Translations under genes and position numbers: made by a program | In this document: positions 43,791 through 56,539 of the stretch, one piece after another | Position numbering within the stretch: position 1 is the first letter of the stretch | Layout of the letters: each line of letters starts with the position of its first letter | Origin: Maniola hyperantus | Lineage: Eukaryota > Arthropoda > Insecta > Lepidoptera > Nymphalidae | Assembly: GCF_902806685.2 (NCBI RefSeq) | Contig: NC_048536.1 | Location: forward strand, 4,774,001 to 4,838,000 | Length of the DNA stretch: 64,000 nucleotides | Reading direction: 5' to 3' | Notes under the pieces: model-generated | Database searches by the model: none | Seen by the model: the letters and a program-made list of their open reading frames with translations, nothing else | What the model was told of the DNA's origin: nothing

Positions 43791-43945
43791 TCGTCGTTCT
43801 AACCGTTCGATGCCCATAGCTGGACACAGATATGTCTCTTATAGTGATGTCCACAGAACCCGGTCTTGTACCGTTTATGTCTGGCAACTTGAAAGCGTTC
43901 GTCCACCTATTGGGGAGTCTCCTGGCCTTATATTTTCTGGCGTGG
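43783..43945 (-). pseudogene. RTE-like LINE 3' remnant
   Basis: On the minus strand RWTNAFKLPDI and 'ctgtgtccagctatgggcat' align with the RWTDD...VQQW end seen at 893. The ACGACGACGA end replaces GATGAT. It is heavily decayed. Confidence 0.4.
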
Positions 43946-43949
43946 GGTC

Positions 43950-45540
43950 TCCAGCACTATGGAATTCCATCTTCTAACCGTAACATAGTGCAGTTTGTAA
44001 AAGTGTAACTGTTAAAGGTCTTATTAGTGGACTGTGGTGGTTTTAATTGAAAGATTAACACCCCTTTGTACTAGTTAGTAATAGTTTAATCACTTTCATT
44101 TAGCTACATTGAGTTTTTACATCGGCAGTTGGTACGTCCACCTATTTATTACATATAGCGGGCCGCAATATCAAGAGGCAAACACTGTTGCCATACTTTG
44201 TGACGTCATAGACTTAAGCTATTCCCGACAGTTATGTTCGTTTAAATTTTCACCAGCAGAATAGCCCCGTTTACTTATTTATTATCCTAAAACAATATCA
44301 AGGAAAGTTTTCAGTACGAAGTTTCGTTCTAATTAGAGCATCCACATTGTATTACTATATCATATTTGTCGACAATGGCATCCTTTATGTAGCAAACAAT
44401 CGTGTTGCTGATGAATTTCGGTCTATGTCTGAGCCGTGTCTTTGTATTCGGCCTCCCTCTAGTGGACAACACAATGGAACAAAAGTTGTTCAATGGCGGC
44501 ACAGCACCTAATACCCGGCCCTCCCCGCCTTTGTTTCGGGTAATGTTCGACTTTTATGGATATTTTCAATGGTTCGGTATAATCAGAACGAAGTTGCGAA
44601 CTCTATACAATTAATCGCTTAGGTCTGTCGCGTTATGGAACTTTAATGCACATGATTCAATTAAATTGTTTAAACTGTGCTCAACCTTTATAAAAGATCT
44701 TACCTGGGTCAATTTTGGAATCAATTTTATTTTAAAAAACTTGTTTCAAATTTCCTATTTTCTTTTATTTCACGACAAAGCTACTGGGTTGATTTTTCTA
44801 GGAAAAAAAATCTTCAAAAACAATACAGAAAAGGAAACAAAAATACAAAAAATGATAATGATGTGCTTTAAACTAACGTAGGTAAGCCTTTGGTATAGTC
44901 CTAGGATGATGAAAACTAATGCCTGCTTTAGAATATTTACAGAAAATATATAGAAAACAGAAAATGTGTATTTAATGTGAAAATGTCAATATAACATAGA
45001 GACTTGTCCAGCAAAAGTTGGACACAAAACCCCTCTTACCTATAATATTATAATACGGAGCGGCTCAGATAAGTCATAATGCAGTTTGCCGTTGAAAGCG
45101 CCCGCCACACTTCCCCGATCGGATTTTCCACGATAATCGCGACAAAAGAACTTTGTGCTGCTGCTGTAGTCGGGGTACAGTCGACTCGTACATTCTGCCG
45201 AGTTGCGTCGCACACGATTTCTATTCACATTGTCGCGAACGGATAAGCAGTTATTTCATTCACTAGATTTAAACAATAGCTTACTAGACAATATACAGAC
45301 ATACATACTAAAATATAACAGGTGGGGACGTACATTCTTATTCTGTATTAAAAATAGATAGGTAAGTAAGTCTTTGGGAAAGCTTATACTTTACTAAACG
45401 ATAATGGATGGATATATTTCTAATATAGATAGGTACTTCGAAAGTAGGAGAGACAAAATAAAGCTTGACTTTTAGGGACGAGATTTTTTTCGGACAATAA
45501 TAAATACTTATCGTGCGTTTTAAATACCTAATTATTATGT
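43950..45540. other. Non-repetitive stretch with GC-richer islands
   Basis: Islands lie at about 44340-44580 and 45055-45245. The first contains 'gacaatgg', 'cacaatgg' and 'caatgg' words. No splice-bounded coding frame was found. Confidence 0.35.
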
Positions 45541-45542
45541 AC

Positions 45543-45700
45543 TAGATAATGCCCGCGACTTCGTCCACGTGGATTCAGGTTTTTAAAAATCCCATGGGAA
45601 CTCTTTGATTTTCCGGGATAAAAAGTAGCCTATGTCCTTCCCCGGGATGCAAGCTATCTCTGTACCAAATTTGGTCAAAATCAGTTGAACGGATGGGCCA
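45543..45700 (+). repeat. Dispersed repeat A
   Basis: 'agataatgcccgcgacttcg', 'ccgggataaaaagtagccta' and 'caaaatcagttgaacggatg'. Confidence 0.7.
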
Positions 45701-46115
45701 TTTCCCATACCGTTTGGTATTTTATCGCCTCGTTATTCTAAGCAGTTTACCTGCTATTACTTAAGTTTTGTGAACTGAATTACTTAAGTAGTACCTATCA
45801 AGTATCAGTAGACTTACAAACAAAGATAGTCAGCATAATAAAAGCACATACGAAAGTCTATTAGGAGAACATTCATATCGCACAAAGGCGGCGTACAAAG
45901 TTGCTGTCTTCAAATATAAAGGACCCGCACATTATGGTGGTTTAAGTGACCGCAAGCGAATGAGATCGCCGGAGCGGCAGAATTGCAAGCCGCTATTGTC
46001 AGCGAGTAGCGACGTATAAATTAGTTATTAAGGAAATTTTGATGTTCGTAACGTATGTTTAATTATAGATTAAACTATGGTAGGTACGTATACTTAACAT
46101 TTTAATTTGATATAG

Positions 46116-46285
46116 GCCGTACAAAATGACTTCTCACGCGCTATTTTATGGGTCACTCTATGGGTCAACTGTCATGTCAAAAGTACGGTTTACTTTTAAA
46201 ATAAGGACTAAAATCGTAGTTTTGACGTGAAATTTGACACGTAAAGTTAAAATGGCGCGTTAGAAGTTATTTTTTACGCATTATA
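46116..46285. mobile_element. Palindromic MITE, family I, copy 2
   Basis: 'acaaaatgacttctcacgcg' faces 'cgcgttagaagttatttttt'. 'tgtcaaaagtacggtttact' faces 'aaatcgtagttttgacgtg'. It is flanked by 'ggccgt' and 'cattataat'. Confidence 0.7.
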
Positions 46286-46424
46286 ATAGAGATATTTTGT
46301 TATTAGGTTAACTGTAGCAGTCAAACTAAGGTGGTGTTGGCCTATTGCTGGTCGATTACGAAAAAGCTGCATTAATCATTGCTATAATTTCAATGGATGT
46401 GATTGGTCGAATTGATGATATCAC

Positions 46425-46626
46425 TAGATGATACCCGCGACTTCGTCCGCGTGGATTTAGGTTTTTTAAAATCCCCAAGGGAACTCTTAGATTTTCCGCG
46501 ATAAAAGTAGCCTAACCCCGAGATGCAAGCTATCTCTGTACCAAATTTCTTCAAAATCAGTTAAACGGATGGGCCGTGATAAGCTAGCTAGACAGACACA
46601 CTTTCACATTTATAATATTAGTATGG
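46425..46626 (+). repeat. Dispersed repeat A
   Basis: 'actagatgatacccgcgact', 'cgcgataaaagtagcctaac' and 'tcacatttataatattagta'. Confidence 0.7.
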
Positions 46627-47204
46627 ATTTTTACAACGTGCATTTCAACCAATATTGAGAGAGTGTCCCCCAATCAGAGGTGACGACGATGATTATTTTT
46701 GACAGACTAGAAATAGATACAAATTTTTACATGGAGTCATATCCACAGACTTCCACAGAGTAGCTCTAATAACCAGGACTCACAGCTTACTTATCATAAC
46801 CGAAGAAGCTATTGCCGCAAAGCATCTGACCCATCACCATTATCCTTTAGGTAGAAGATAGCTGTGATAAAAGTAATGTCTCTACAAAAATGTAACACGA
46901 TCCATGTCGCTCGACGCTTCCACAAAAATGAACAATACCTACATCGAAACTTGTGCATCACGAGAAAAGTACGAAAAGCTCTGGCGGCCGGAAGTTGCCA
47001 AATGAAGTGCAGTGCAAATATTCAATTTGCGTTAGATACATTTTTGAAGGGGAGGATGTATGAATATACCTACTGTTACAATCGACGCGATATAAAATAT
47101 GTTATTTTGACGAATCTACAATAAAATATAAATTTTACTTACATAATATGTACTCATATTATGCATAATTAAAATTAGATTGCTTCGGCTTGTGAAAAGT
47201 GCAA

Positions 47205-47272
47205 GTCAAAGGCTCACTCTGAGAGGAGACCCTGTTCTCTTTAGTGAGCTGGCGATGGGTGATGATGATATT
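47205..47272 (+). mobile_element. SINE E, 3' fragment
   Basis: 'ggctcactctgagaggagac' and 'gtgagctggcgatgggtgat' followed by GATGAT. Confidence 0.6.
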
Positions 47273-47279
47273 ATTTATT

Positions 47280-48785
47280 TATCTAAATAAAATCACTCTA
47301 TCTGGTTCACAATACGCGCGAGTACACCCATATGAAATAGTAATGTTATCTAATTAGATTCTGCGACGTCGACTCTGCGGGCTATTGTGCCAGGGACAAT
47401 GACTGCTAATTCCTGATCTATGTAACTTCCTACATTGTTCCTGGATAGGGCTGACGGTAGGCCCTAGGCTACTTGAAACAGCGATGGAACGAAACGTTTT
47501 AGGAGTAATGTAAAGCCTTTCTCAAGTGCCGTTTTAGAGTTTCGTTGGTTTATTCCTTTATGGCCAGTTTCCTAAAAGACAAGATTTCTACAAGGACGGA
47601 TTCCTATAAGGACAAATTTTCATACCTTTTTAGTTTATGTAATAAAACTATAAAATTGCAAAACTCACAACGTCGAGGCACACTTTACCGTGTTTAAAAT
47701 GCGTTAAGTTTGTCTAATAATATTGATTACATAGATCGCTAATAATAATAACTACCTACTTAATACTTACCAGATGTTTATCTGCGCTGTTATTAAAACA
47801 TCGTGCATCTCGCTCTTGAGTACCTATGTCTCACCCGTAAATTCCCACTAGATTTCAATATGGAGATAATCAAGGAGCGGATAATATCAACAAATGACTA
47901 AAAAGCCGGAAAACATTGGTGGTTCCTACGGTGCTGCTGGCTGCAAATGTTCATGGGCGGGCGGCGGCTTTTTAGATTGCTCTATTTATATCTATTTAAA
48001 AAAAAAATTTAATAGCATGCTCTCAATTACGCGACCACTGCTACTTACTGAAAAAAATACTCTTAAATATCAAATGGGCTGAAAAGATAATTTAAGGTTT
48101 GCGTTGCAACCCCTGCTGTTACATACTTCTTGACAAGTACAAGTATTCGGACGCCTGATTATAGTAGGTACTTACTGTAGAATTACAAAAGCAGGCATCC
48201 CTGCGTTGTGTTGACAGATTTTCCTATTATCAACCCGAACAATGCGCCCACTTGTAATACATCAATATTTAATATCAGCCGAAATAATTGAATTTTTAAA
48301 AGCTAACAAACTGTCTGGTGTCGTTAAGGTATACATTTTTATATTGTTCTAAAGGACCATGCTAATGTCACAAAATATGTGAAAGTGTGCCTTTTCACGG
48401 CTCAAGCTCTGAAATAAAGATAGCTTGCATGCTGATTACAGATATAGAATAATTTTTAACCCTGGAAAATAAAGCGTTTGCACGGGATCTTCAAGAATCC
48501 TAAGTGCAAACGACGAAGTGGCAAGCATTAGCTATAGTAAAGGATAAAAGCAGTTGAGTAGTAGGGATCTTCCTAATAAAAGTTGCGTGTTCTTTTTCTA
48601 TAACCGCAAATGCTGAGTTTCCTGTCGGCTTATTAGTATAAAATCTGCTTCTTGGCGTCAATCGGCTCTTCCGATTCATTCCACGATTACCTATCTACCT
48701 CCTAGGTATATCTATGTCTCGATCGTCCATCTAGCGATAAAAAAATCCGTATTTCGTGGATACGGAATGGCAGTTTTTATAATGA
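47280..48785. other. Mostly unique sequence, no supported gene
   Basis: It contains a GC-richer island at 47350-47470, with 'attgtgccagggacaatgac'. The rest is AT-rich. Confidence 0.4.
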
Positions 48786-48789
48786 TAAC

Positions 48790-48990
48790 TAGCTTGTTCC
48801 TGCGACTTCGTCCGCGTGGATTACACAAAATTCCAAACGACTATTTTACCCACTCAGAGGTTGAATTTTCAAAATTCCTTTCTTAGCGGATGTCTACGTC
48901 ACAATAGCTATCTGCATGCTAAATTTCAGACCGATCCGTCCAGTAGACTGAGTTGAGTTAGCTAGTCAACTTTTCCTTTTATATACCTAT
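48790..48990 (+). repeat. Dispersed repeat B
   Basis: 'agcttgttcctgcgacttcg', 'ttcttagcggatgtctacgt' and 'gatccgtccagtagactgag'. Confidence 0.65.
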
Positions 48991-49017
48991 TTATATACTT
49001 TTAAATCAAGTTTGATT

Positions 49018-49125
49018 ATAGGCATCTTCTAGGCAGAGCGCGTTGCTCCTTAGGCTGCATTGCATCATCATTCATCACATTGATGTTGGAATCCCCATCA
49101 TTATTTTTTGTTAAATAAAAAAAAA
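49018..49125 (+). repeat. Dispersed repeat K
   Basis: 'ataggcatcttctaggcaga' matches the 36835 copy. It has a different middle with 'tcatcattcatcacattgat'. Confidence 0.45.
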
Positions 49126-49621
49126 AGCAAGAGTAAATTTCGTGGTCGAATGTCAATAATACATGACCCTTATCGGTCATCCCCTAGGTCATCTCGACAC
49201 CAACCCCTGTTCCGCGTCGCTTGTGGTTGTTTCCTGTAATTAATTGTCAATTCTGTCATCGGATCTTCAATTTATACGTGATGGAGGTTAAACACGGAGA
49301 TTTGTTGATTTGGGCGTTGTTGTGTAGTATAAAAAATCCGCTAATTGTTAATTTTTGCATAAATACCTACATAAGTAGGTATGTAATAAAAACCTTTGAT
49401 CATTATTTAATTTTAATTTATTTCGGTACACCAACAGCAAGTTCACAATGCGCTTATTAAATAAATAAAAAATACAGTCTTTTAATGTGTGACATGCCAC
49501 TTAAAGGTATACACAGCTATTGTAGGACAACTATAAAATAAGTACGACCGCTCACATTTTGTACATAAATTCACATAATAATTGTACATGAATCATTATT
49601 CGTTTTTAAGTAATTAAAATA

Positions 49622-49832
49622 TCACTTGCTTTAACGGTGAAGCAAAACATCGTGAGGAAACCTGCATGCCTGAGAGTTCTCCATAATGTTCTCAAAGGTG
49701 TGTGAAGTCTGCCAATCCGCACTTGGCCAGCGTGGTAGACAGACTATGGCCAAAAACCCTTCTCACTCTGAGAGGAGACCTGTGCTCTGTAGTGAGCCGG
49801 TGATGGGTTGATCATGATGATGACGATGAATC
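49622..49832 (+). mobile_element. SINE E, 5' truncated
   Basis: It starts inside the body at 'tcacttgctttaacggtgaa' and ends 'tgagccggtgatgggttgat'. The tRNA-like head is absent. Confidence 0.7.
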
Positions 49833-50367
49833 ATTATGACAACTTCTGGCTCATAAATATCTTGAACCTACCACTTTCCTAGTGGATCCACGTAACTAAC
49901 TTCTAACAGGCACTAATTAACATGACCAGACGCAACTTCGGGCAGCTGTAGAGAGACTATAAATTGGTGACATTTTTGTCTGATGTGGTCAGCCTGCAGA
50001 ACAGACACAAAATAGAGAATTGAATAGAATAGAACTTTGTACCTAATACATAATAGAATAGAATAGACTTTGTGATTTTTTAAATTGATTTATTTAAATA
50101 TAGTATTATTTAATTGACGAATTTTATTATTCTTGGGTTAATTGGATTGTATTGTTGTTAATACATGAATTTTAAAATGTAAAATTAGAATAATAAGTTA
50201 TTTTGCATGCCACTCTATAGCATATTGTAGCTACTGTACCCATAAACATAATATCTATTGTATCTACCTCAATCTATGCAAATAAATATATGATTAAATG
50301 ATTAAATTAAATTAAAAGCTCAGAACCAGTGCAATTCTACTTAGCAAAATTTTTGCTATATATTAAA

Positions 50368-50575
50368 CTAGCTGATGCCCGCGACTTCGTCCGCGTGGAA
50401 TGAAGTTTTTTTAAAATCCCGTGGGAACTCTTTGATTTTCCGGGGTAAAAAGCCTATGTCACTTTTCAGGTCTTTATCTATACACATGCAAAAAATCACG
50501 TCAATCCGTTGCACCGTTGTGACGTGATTGAAGGACAAACAAACAAACACACTTTTGCATTTATAATAAGGGTAC
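50368..50575 (+). repeat. Dispersed repeat A
   Basis: 'actagctgatgcccgcgact', 'atcccgtgggaactctttga' and, at the far end, 'cacacttttgcatttataat'. The middle matches the variant at 25410 rather than the 42195 copy. Confidence 0.65.
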
Positions 50576-52454
50576 TGATAGCAAAGGCTAAACATTACTA
50601 TTGAACTTTAGAAAAGATACACAAAGTCTGTCATATAACACATTCTCTCTTGTATTCAGCGTTAGCTATTTGTTTTCATACAATGTTCTCTAAAATTGTG
50701 ATCCATCATCGGATTTGAATAACATTGAATACTTGCGTTTTATTATAGCTCACGACCAGTGATGTAAGACCTCTAGAAAGTCTACAGACTAACAAGCAGA
50801 CCCTTTGACGTCATACTCGATTGAATCAATATAAAGGATCGAACTTATCTGGGAGTATTAATAGTAAACCTCTGGTGGTTCCATTGATTTTAAATACAAA
50901 ATGTCTAGCAAGCACCCTGTATTGAGGTTAAAGTCAATAATTTTGACTATAATAACTAACAAGACGCATAATGTTTACTGCAATTTTAGCTGATAGAAAA
51001 TGATGATGCAGTCTAGAATCTATAGATAGAAGTGCGGTAATCTGGATGAGCTTTGGAAGTTTACTAAACACATTCCTACCCCTAATATGGTCTACCGAAA
51101 CCCTTCTTGAGAGAATGAGCCGGCGATGGGTAGATCATGATGATGATGATGATGTTTTCAGGACACTTTCCTGTGGAAACATTTTCAGGTTGGAAAATAG
51201 CAATCGGCGCACAACAGCAAACTAGACAACAAAAGCAGATATCGAGTGATGCCATTGTTGTGCTAAAGTACAATCACATCATTACCGCATAGGTAGGTAG
51301 GTAGGTATGTTGCGACAAGTATTACATGAGTATGTATTACATATTGTTTCCTACTGCTGTCGTATTCTCTTGTCTCTCTGAACAAGGCCTAAAACTTGCT
51401 AAAACGTCCGTCGTCAATATGTTTCAGTTCCACAGATATAAACCTACAGATATGCAACTAGCGTGGCCAGTGGCCCCTACAGACCCTCTCGCTCAAGCAG
51501 AGGTACTATTACTTGGGAAATGTTATTCCTTCTATTACGTTCGCTTCGGCTATTGCAGCATAGTATACTGCTTGTAACTCACCATTGCACAATAACTTCA
51601 AAAAAGAATAATCGTATTCAATTTTCGAACCTTTTTTTAAAATACTTGAGTCAACATAACCTCAGTTCACGTTGTTTGTCAAGATCTCACGTACAAAATG
51701 CATCTTGACAAATAAAAAGTGTCCACGGTGATAAGGACAAAAAATGGTCAGTCGTCAGGTAAGAGCTTAAATGCCATCTCGCTCTAACAGTAAGAGTCAC
51801 AATAGGGCTACTTCTATAGGTATTTATTCTGAGATCAATTCATCATGCTTCAACGTTGAAAACAAGGCTGTATGCAAAGATTAGAGAATACCAAAAGTAG
51901 CAATACCATGGACGCTGCAAGGGGCTAGCACGTAAATTATTGTGATTATCACATTGCGATAATCGCAATTCACTTAAGTTTTCTGCAGTGGACGTCAAAA
52001 TTTGTTGAGAGGTGCGTCTTGTCAACGACACCACTCACTGGGGTGTCGACTACTTGAAGAGCAACAACTCATCCAAATATTAATATTTATTGGAGTATTA
52101 TTTTCGTTCGATTGTCGCGTTTGACTGAGCACAACAGTACAACAATACAACAGTAGCAGATATCGAACGAGTCCATTGTCGGAGGTGACATCTAAAAGCA
52201 TTGTGCCGAGGTACAATCGCACCATTACCGCCTCCATTGTGACAATGTTAACATGTCGTTATCTAGATCAAGCGCCATCTATTGTCCGGCGGAGACTTTT
52301 GTGTAGGATTTCGCTTTCTTTACTCTATCTAGCTTTGGAGAGAGAGTCTTTAGATTTATGGTTCTAAGAACTTATATCTAAACGAAATTAAAAAGTTTTA
52401 ATTTCAAAGTTCGGAGTTTTCATTTCTATTTATGCTCGTCTATTCTTTATAATC

Positions 52455-52685
52455 CATACCAACATTATAAATGCGAAAATGCGTCCGTCTGTCTGCTAGC
52501 TTTTCACGGTCCATCTGTTTAACCAATTTTGATGAAATTCGTTATAGAAATAACTTGCATCCCGGGGACGGACATAATCTTTAGGCATTGACTTTTTGTT
52601 CCAGATAATCAAAAAAGTTAGGAGTTAAAAAATCCCACAGGATTAAAAAAAACCTATAACTAAGAGTTACCACGGGATATTTAGA
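52455..52685 (-). repeat. Dispersed repeat A
   Basis: 'cattataaatgcgaaaatgc', 'gctagcttttcacggtccat' and 'cttgcatcccggggacggac' in reverse order. Confidence 0.65.
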
Positions 52686-52689
52686 AAAC

Positions 52690-52952
52690 CTAACACCCAA
52701 GTACTTCAGGTTTTCCAACGAGCTGGTGAGATCGTCCACAAGTCGAATGGCCCGCTTTTGGATCCGATCAAATGGAAGGAGTTGGTACTGTGGTGCTCCG
52801 GTCCAAAGTTGAGAACAATACTCTCTATTATGTGGTCGGACTTGCGATTTATAAAGAAGGAGCCCGCGTGCTCAGGCGTAAAGTAGAGCTTTGCTCTGTT
52901 GAGCACCCTGAGCTTTTTGGATACCTTTTAGTACCTCAATGTTTACTAACAA
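52690..52952 (-). pseudogene. LINE reverse transcriptase C-terminal fragment
   Basis: On the minus strand one frame reads KKLRVLNRAKLYFTPEHA. After a frameshift it continues LLLYKSQVRPHNREYCSQLW and TGAPQYQLLPFDRIQKRAIR. The (L)GVLN.AK.YFTP..RL.LYK.QVRPH.EYCS.LW pattern is a common LINE C-terminal region. The frameshift and missing flanks show decay. Confidence 0.75.
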
Positions 52953-52989
52953 AAGGTATGTGTGTTAATAACAAGTGAATAATAATTTT

Positions 52990-55900
52990 CAATTTCAACA
53001 AACCACTTTGTAGGTATATTTCGGTGTACAAAGACATTTTGCGAAGTCGTAGAATTCGCGTAGCGCATCTACGTAATGCTACGAGTTATTTATTGCTTAG
53101 TACACAACGTGTTATTTTATTTACTAAAAGTAAAATCTTGTTTACTGTCACACTCATATTTTTAAGACTCATATACATATACATTCAGGCTCGATCTTGT
53201 AAATATATAAACTTCAAATAGTTCACCATCTATATTATGTACTTATTAATTATTTAACCTAATATAAAATGTAGCCTATATACTATAAAACTTAAAGCTA
53301 CCTATATACTTATCACCCGCATCATAATAACGAATCAATTGACACCTTCAAATCATACATCGAAATTGGCTCAGTAAGTTTAGTTTAAAATGTACGGTGG
53401 AACATAATATGTATAAACAAACATAACAAACATACGACTGCTAAAATCAAAACCCTTTCTTTTGACTTTGCGTAGTTAGGTAAAAATAAACTTATTTTGA
53501 AAAACTGAAAGAATTTTTATGAAACTTGATTTGTATAACCGAAAACTTAATGAAATCTAAACATCAAATCAATTGTTTTCTTGACTCGTTCCATTTTCCC
53601 GATCGGCTGTGGATTGTAACCAAAGCGAAGGTATTGTAAGGATGACGCGACACCGCCTCGGCTGACCACCACATTGTTCCTCGCACAATGACTGGTTAAT
53701 GAGATCTGATCCATCCTGGCCGGACAATAGCTCCCTACCCCCTTTATTTTATTAATTAATATATTACAATAGAGGCGAACCTGCGCTTTGGGAACTATTC
53801 CATTGTTTGCGGTGACTTGGCACAATTGATATAGGTTTATTGATGCAAAGCGATAATTATATGAGGCATCGGACGCGTCATGATAACGTTAATTACGTAA
53901 ATTTATCTCAGATTACGTAACCTGTCCAAACAAACTGTCTATATGTACTATGTATATGTACATAGGGTGGTGTGTGTGTAAAATTAAATTAACAACCTTA
54001 AAATACATACTTTTTACTAAAACTTTTTGGAGGAGACCGAAGCCTCAATTTGACATTACTTACTACCAAATTCGTGCCTCAAAGCGATGTCACGTAGAAA
54101 CCGATGGAATTCTAAAAAATAACTGTTCTATCCCACTCAGCTGTTAGTCCGATTCCATTTTAGACTGTTCATTGTATATTATGTATTAATTTTAAGTTTT
54201 TGGCACTCGTAGTTGGTACACGAATAAATAAATAATTGCGAAAGGGACTGATAACCCTTCTTTTTGAAGTCGGTTAAAAAGCAAACATCGAAATCTTTTG
54301 AACTAAATTGAAATGTAAACACTTTTCAATACGTCCATTCTATAAGTAATTTCATCCAAAATTCCGAGCTCCCCAGTGCGGGCGCCGCGCGCCGGCCACC
54401 ACGCTCGGGCGACGCTGAATGCCGCTGCCGCGGGGGCGTATCAGAATTCAATCTTTCACTGTTGCCATTGCAATATGAAAATTGAATTTTATTACTCATA
54501 TCCCATCTCTATGTGGTCACGAATATTCTTGAAATTTGAAGGATTGCTACGGATTGTATGAAGATTAGTGGTTTTTGTTGAGGCTAGAGCCCGTCTGTGC
54601 TTTTGATATTTCTTCGTATAACTGAAGATTTCAATCAAATAAAGTAAGCATTGATGTTATTTTGACTGGTTTGCTATTTTCTCTTCAATTTTTTGCACAA
54701 AAAATATACGTAGATAAGCATCATTAATTTGTAGCTGAAATGAAATAGGTACCTATGCTATGTTATTTAGTAAGTACTTGTAAAAAGCCGATTCTGGACC
54801 ACCAAAAAAAAAAGGTCTTTATTCTTAAATATATTCAATTTTATGTACGTTCGTATTTGGGTAACAGAAATTCATACGTGTACCTTTCTATTTATTTTAT
54901 TTTCTTTATTGGGTTTATCAACAGCTGATTTTAATTCCAAAGTATAGCAATTTTAATTTTACAACATACTTTCGCAAAATGATAAGCTTATTATAGGTAA
55001 ACACAGCATGCTTAGGGAGTGACAAGTTATCCTACATCTTAATCGCCTCATGTTTTCCAAGCAAAGCCAATTTTCTCCGGATCTGGAGGGTCCTTATAGG
55101 AGCATCTGGATCCTCTGGATGAAAGGAAAAGAGGTGAATATATATATAAAGGTTCTGTTTTTCATTCAGACGTACGGAACCCTAATGTGAACAAATCGCC
55201 ACGCGCCGACGCTTAAAGTCTTGCGTGTGGCGTTAATGAATATTGTAACAACTTATACATTCGCTATAACATTGCCACGAACTGTTATAAACTTACCTAT
55301 TACTTACAAAATCCTTTTTATTGTTTTTTTAGTGTAGTCCTAGTCGCCGCTTGTGGTATCACAGTTGTTCATCATTTAATGAAAATTCTATTCACCAAGC
55401 CCATTATAAGATTCCCGTACATTTGCTCTTTTGTCCATTTTATTCATGTGCTAACTCCGCCCACTTATGTTTTAGCAGAATTACTTCATTGTATTTCAAA
55501 ACAATGGCGAATTGCGATGCGAATATCAACTACATAATAATAATTATAAAAGCAGTAATTTTACCCCAATATGAGGAGTGGGGTGACTGTGATTTACCCT
55601 TAGGCATAGTGTAATTCTATAGTTAACAAGACAGCTCTTGACCAAACCCTTTAGATACAGCCATAGAAATGGACACAGGTAGGTATACGCTGGAAGACGC
55701 GTGCCATACAAACTGACAATTATTTACCGATTCAAAGCGCCCCGCCCGCCCCACCGAGCGTAGTAGGTACTGGGAATTAAAATTAATAAGTAATTTGTGT
55801 CAAATTGTGTTTGCAATGCAAAATAAGCGAATAGATCACCCATCTGGAAAACAACTAGGGCTAGGACCTAGCTAATAAATACCTATACCAACATTATACG

Positions 55901-56220
55901 CTGTTGCAACTACCCCTTTATAAAAAAATGAGTGTGTTATTTGTCAATAAAACCTGCAATTGCCCTCTCTGCAGAAATCATAAAGCGAGAAATCAAACGC
56001 GGCTCTTTTTGACCGCGATAACGAAATGATACTTCAAAGTCCATAGAGGGCAACAATATAATAATGGATAATGATCTATGGTATAATATATAGAGGGATC
56101 GTGTTTTTATAATTAAAAAAAAAAACTTTCGGGTGTAGTGGTGTACCTACGCGCTGTGCCTGTGTGCGTATAGAAGATCTCTGATTCGATTTCAGGCAGG
56201 GTCAATTTTTTTTATTCATT
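52990..56220. other. Long stretch without a supported gene
   Basis: It is mostly AT-rich. A non-repeat island is at 53560-53830, and a very GC-rich patch at 54366-54437 has no usable splice sites. 'gtaggtatac...' microrepeats occur but no clear element. Confidence 0.4.
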
Positions 56221-56224
56221 AATT

Positions 56225-56530
56225 TAACCCATCGTGCACTTACTTTCTGAGTACGGGCGGGTCTCCTCTCAGAATGAAAAAGTTTAGAACCCGTTCCCAC
56301 ATGTCGGCTGTCGGGCCCGGATTCTAATCTGATGTTCCAGCGGCAGAATATTTTGACACAAAATCGGTTTCAGACAAGTGTGAATAGCTTCATATAAAAT
56401 GTGCTGCCCCTGGAACATCGATTAAAATCCGGGCCCGACAGCTATCAAGTGGGAACGGGTTGTTATTCATAGTCACGCTGGCCAAATGCGGATTGGCAGA
56501 CTTTGCACACGTTTGAGAATTAGTTTAGGT
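56225..56530 (-). mobile_element. SINE E split by a MITE
   Basis: The minus-strand SINE body is present up to about 56288 ('gcgggtctcctctcagaatg') and resumes at about 56462 ('cacgctggccaaatgcggat'). The palindrome at 56289-56461 separates the two. Confidence 0.65.
56289..56461. mobile_element. 173-bp palindromic MITE inside SINE E
   Basis: 'aacccgttcccac' and 'ggctgtcgggcccggatt' face 'aatccgggcccgacagct' and 'gtgggaacgggtt'. The arms are about 60 bp and include 'gatgttccag'. Confidence 0.8.
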
Positions 56531-56539
56531 GTTCTTCCT

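Noticed and set aside
54366..54437. Very GC-rich patch that might be an exon
   Set aside because: No GT donor in a usable place and only a weak acceptor; no protein match recognised.
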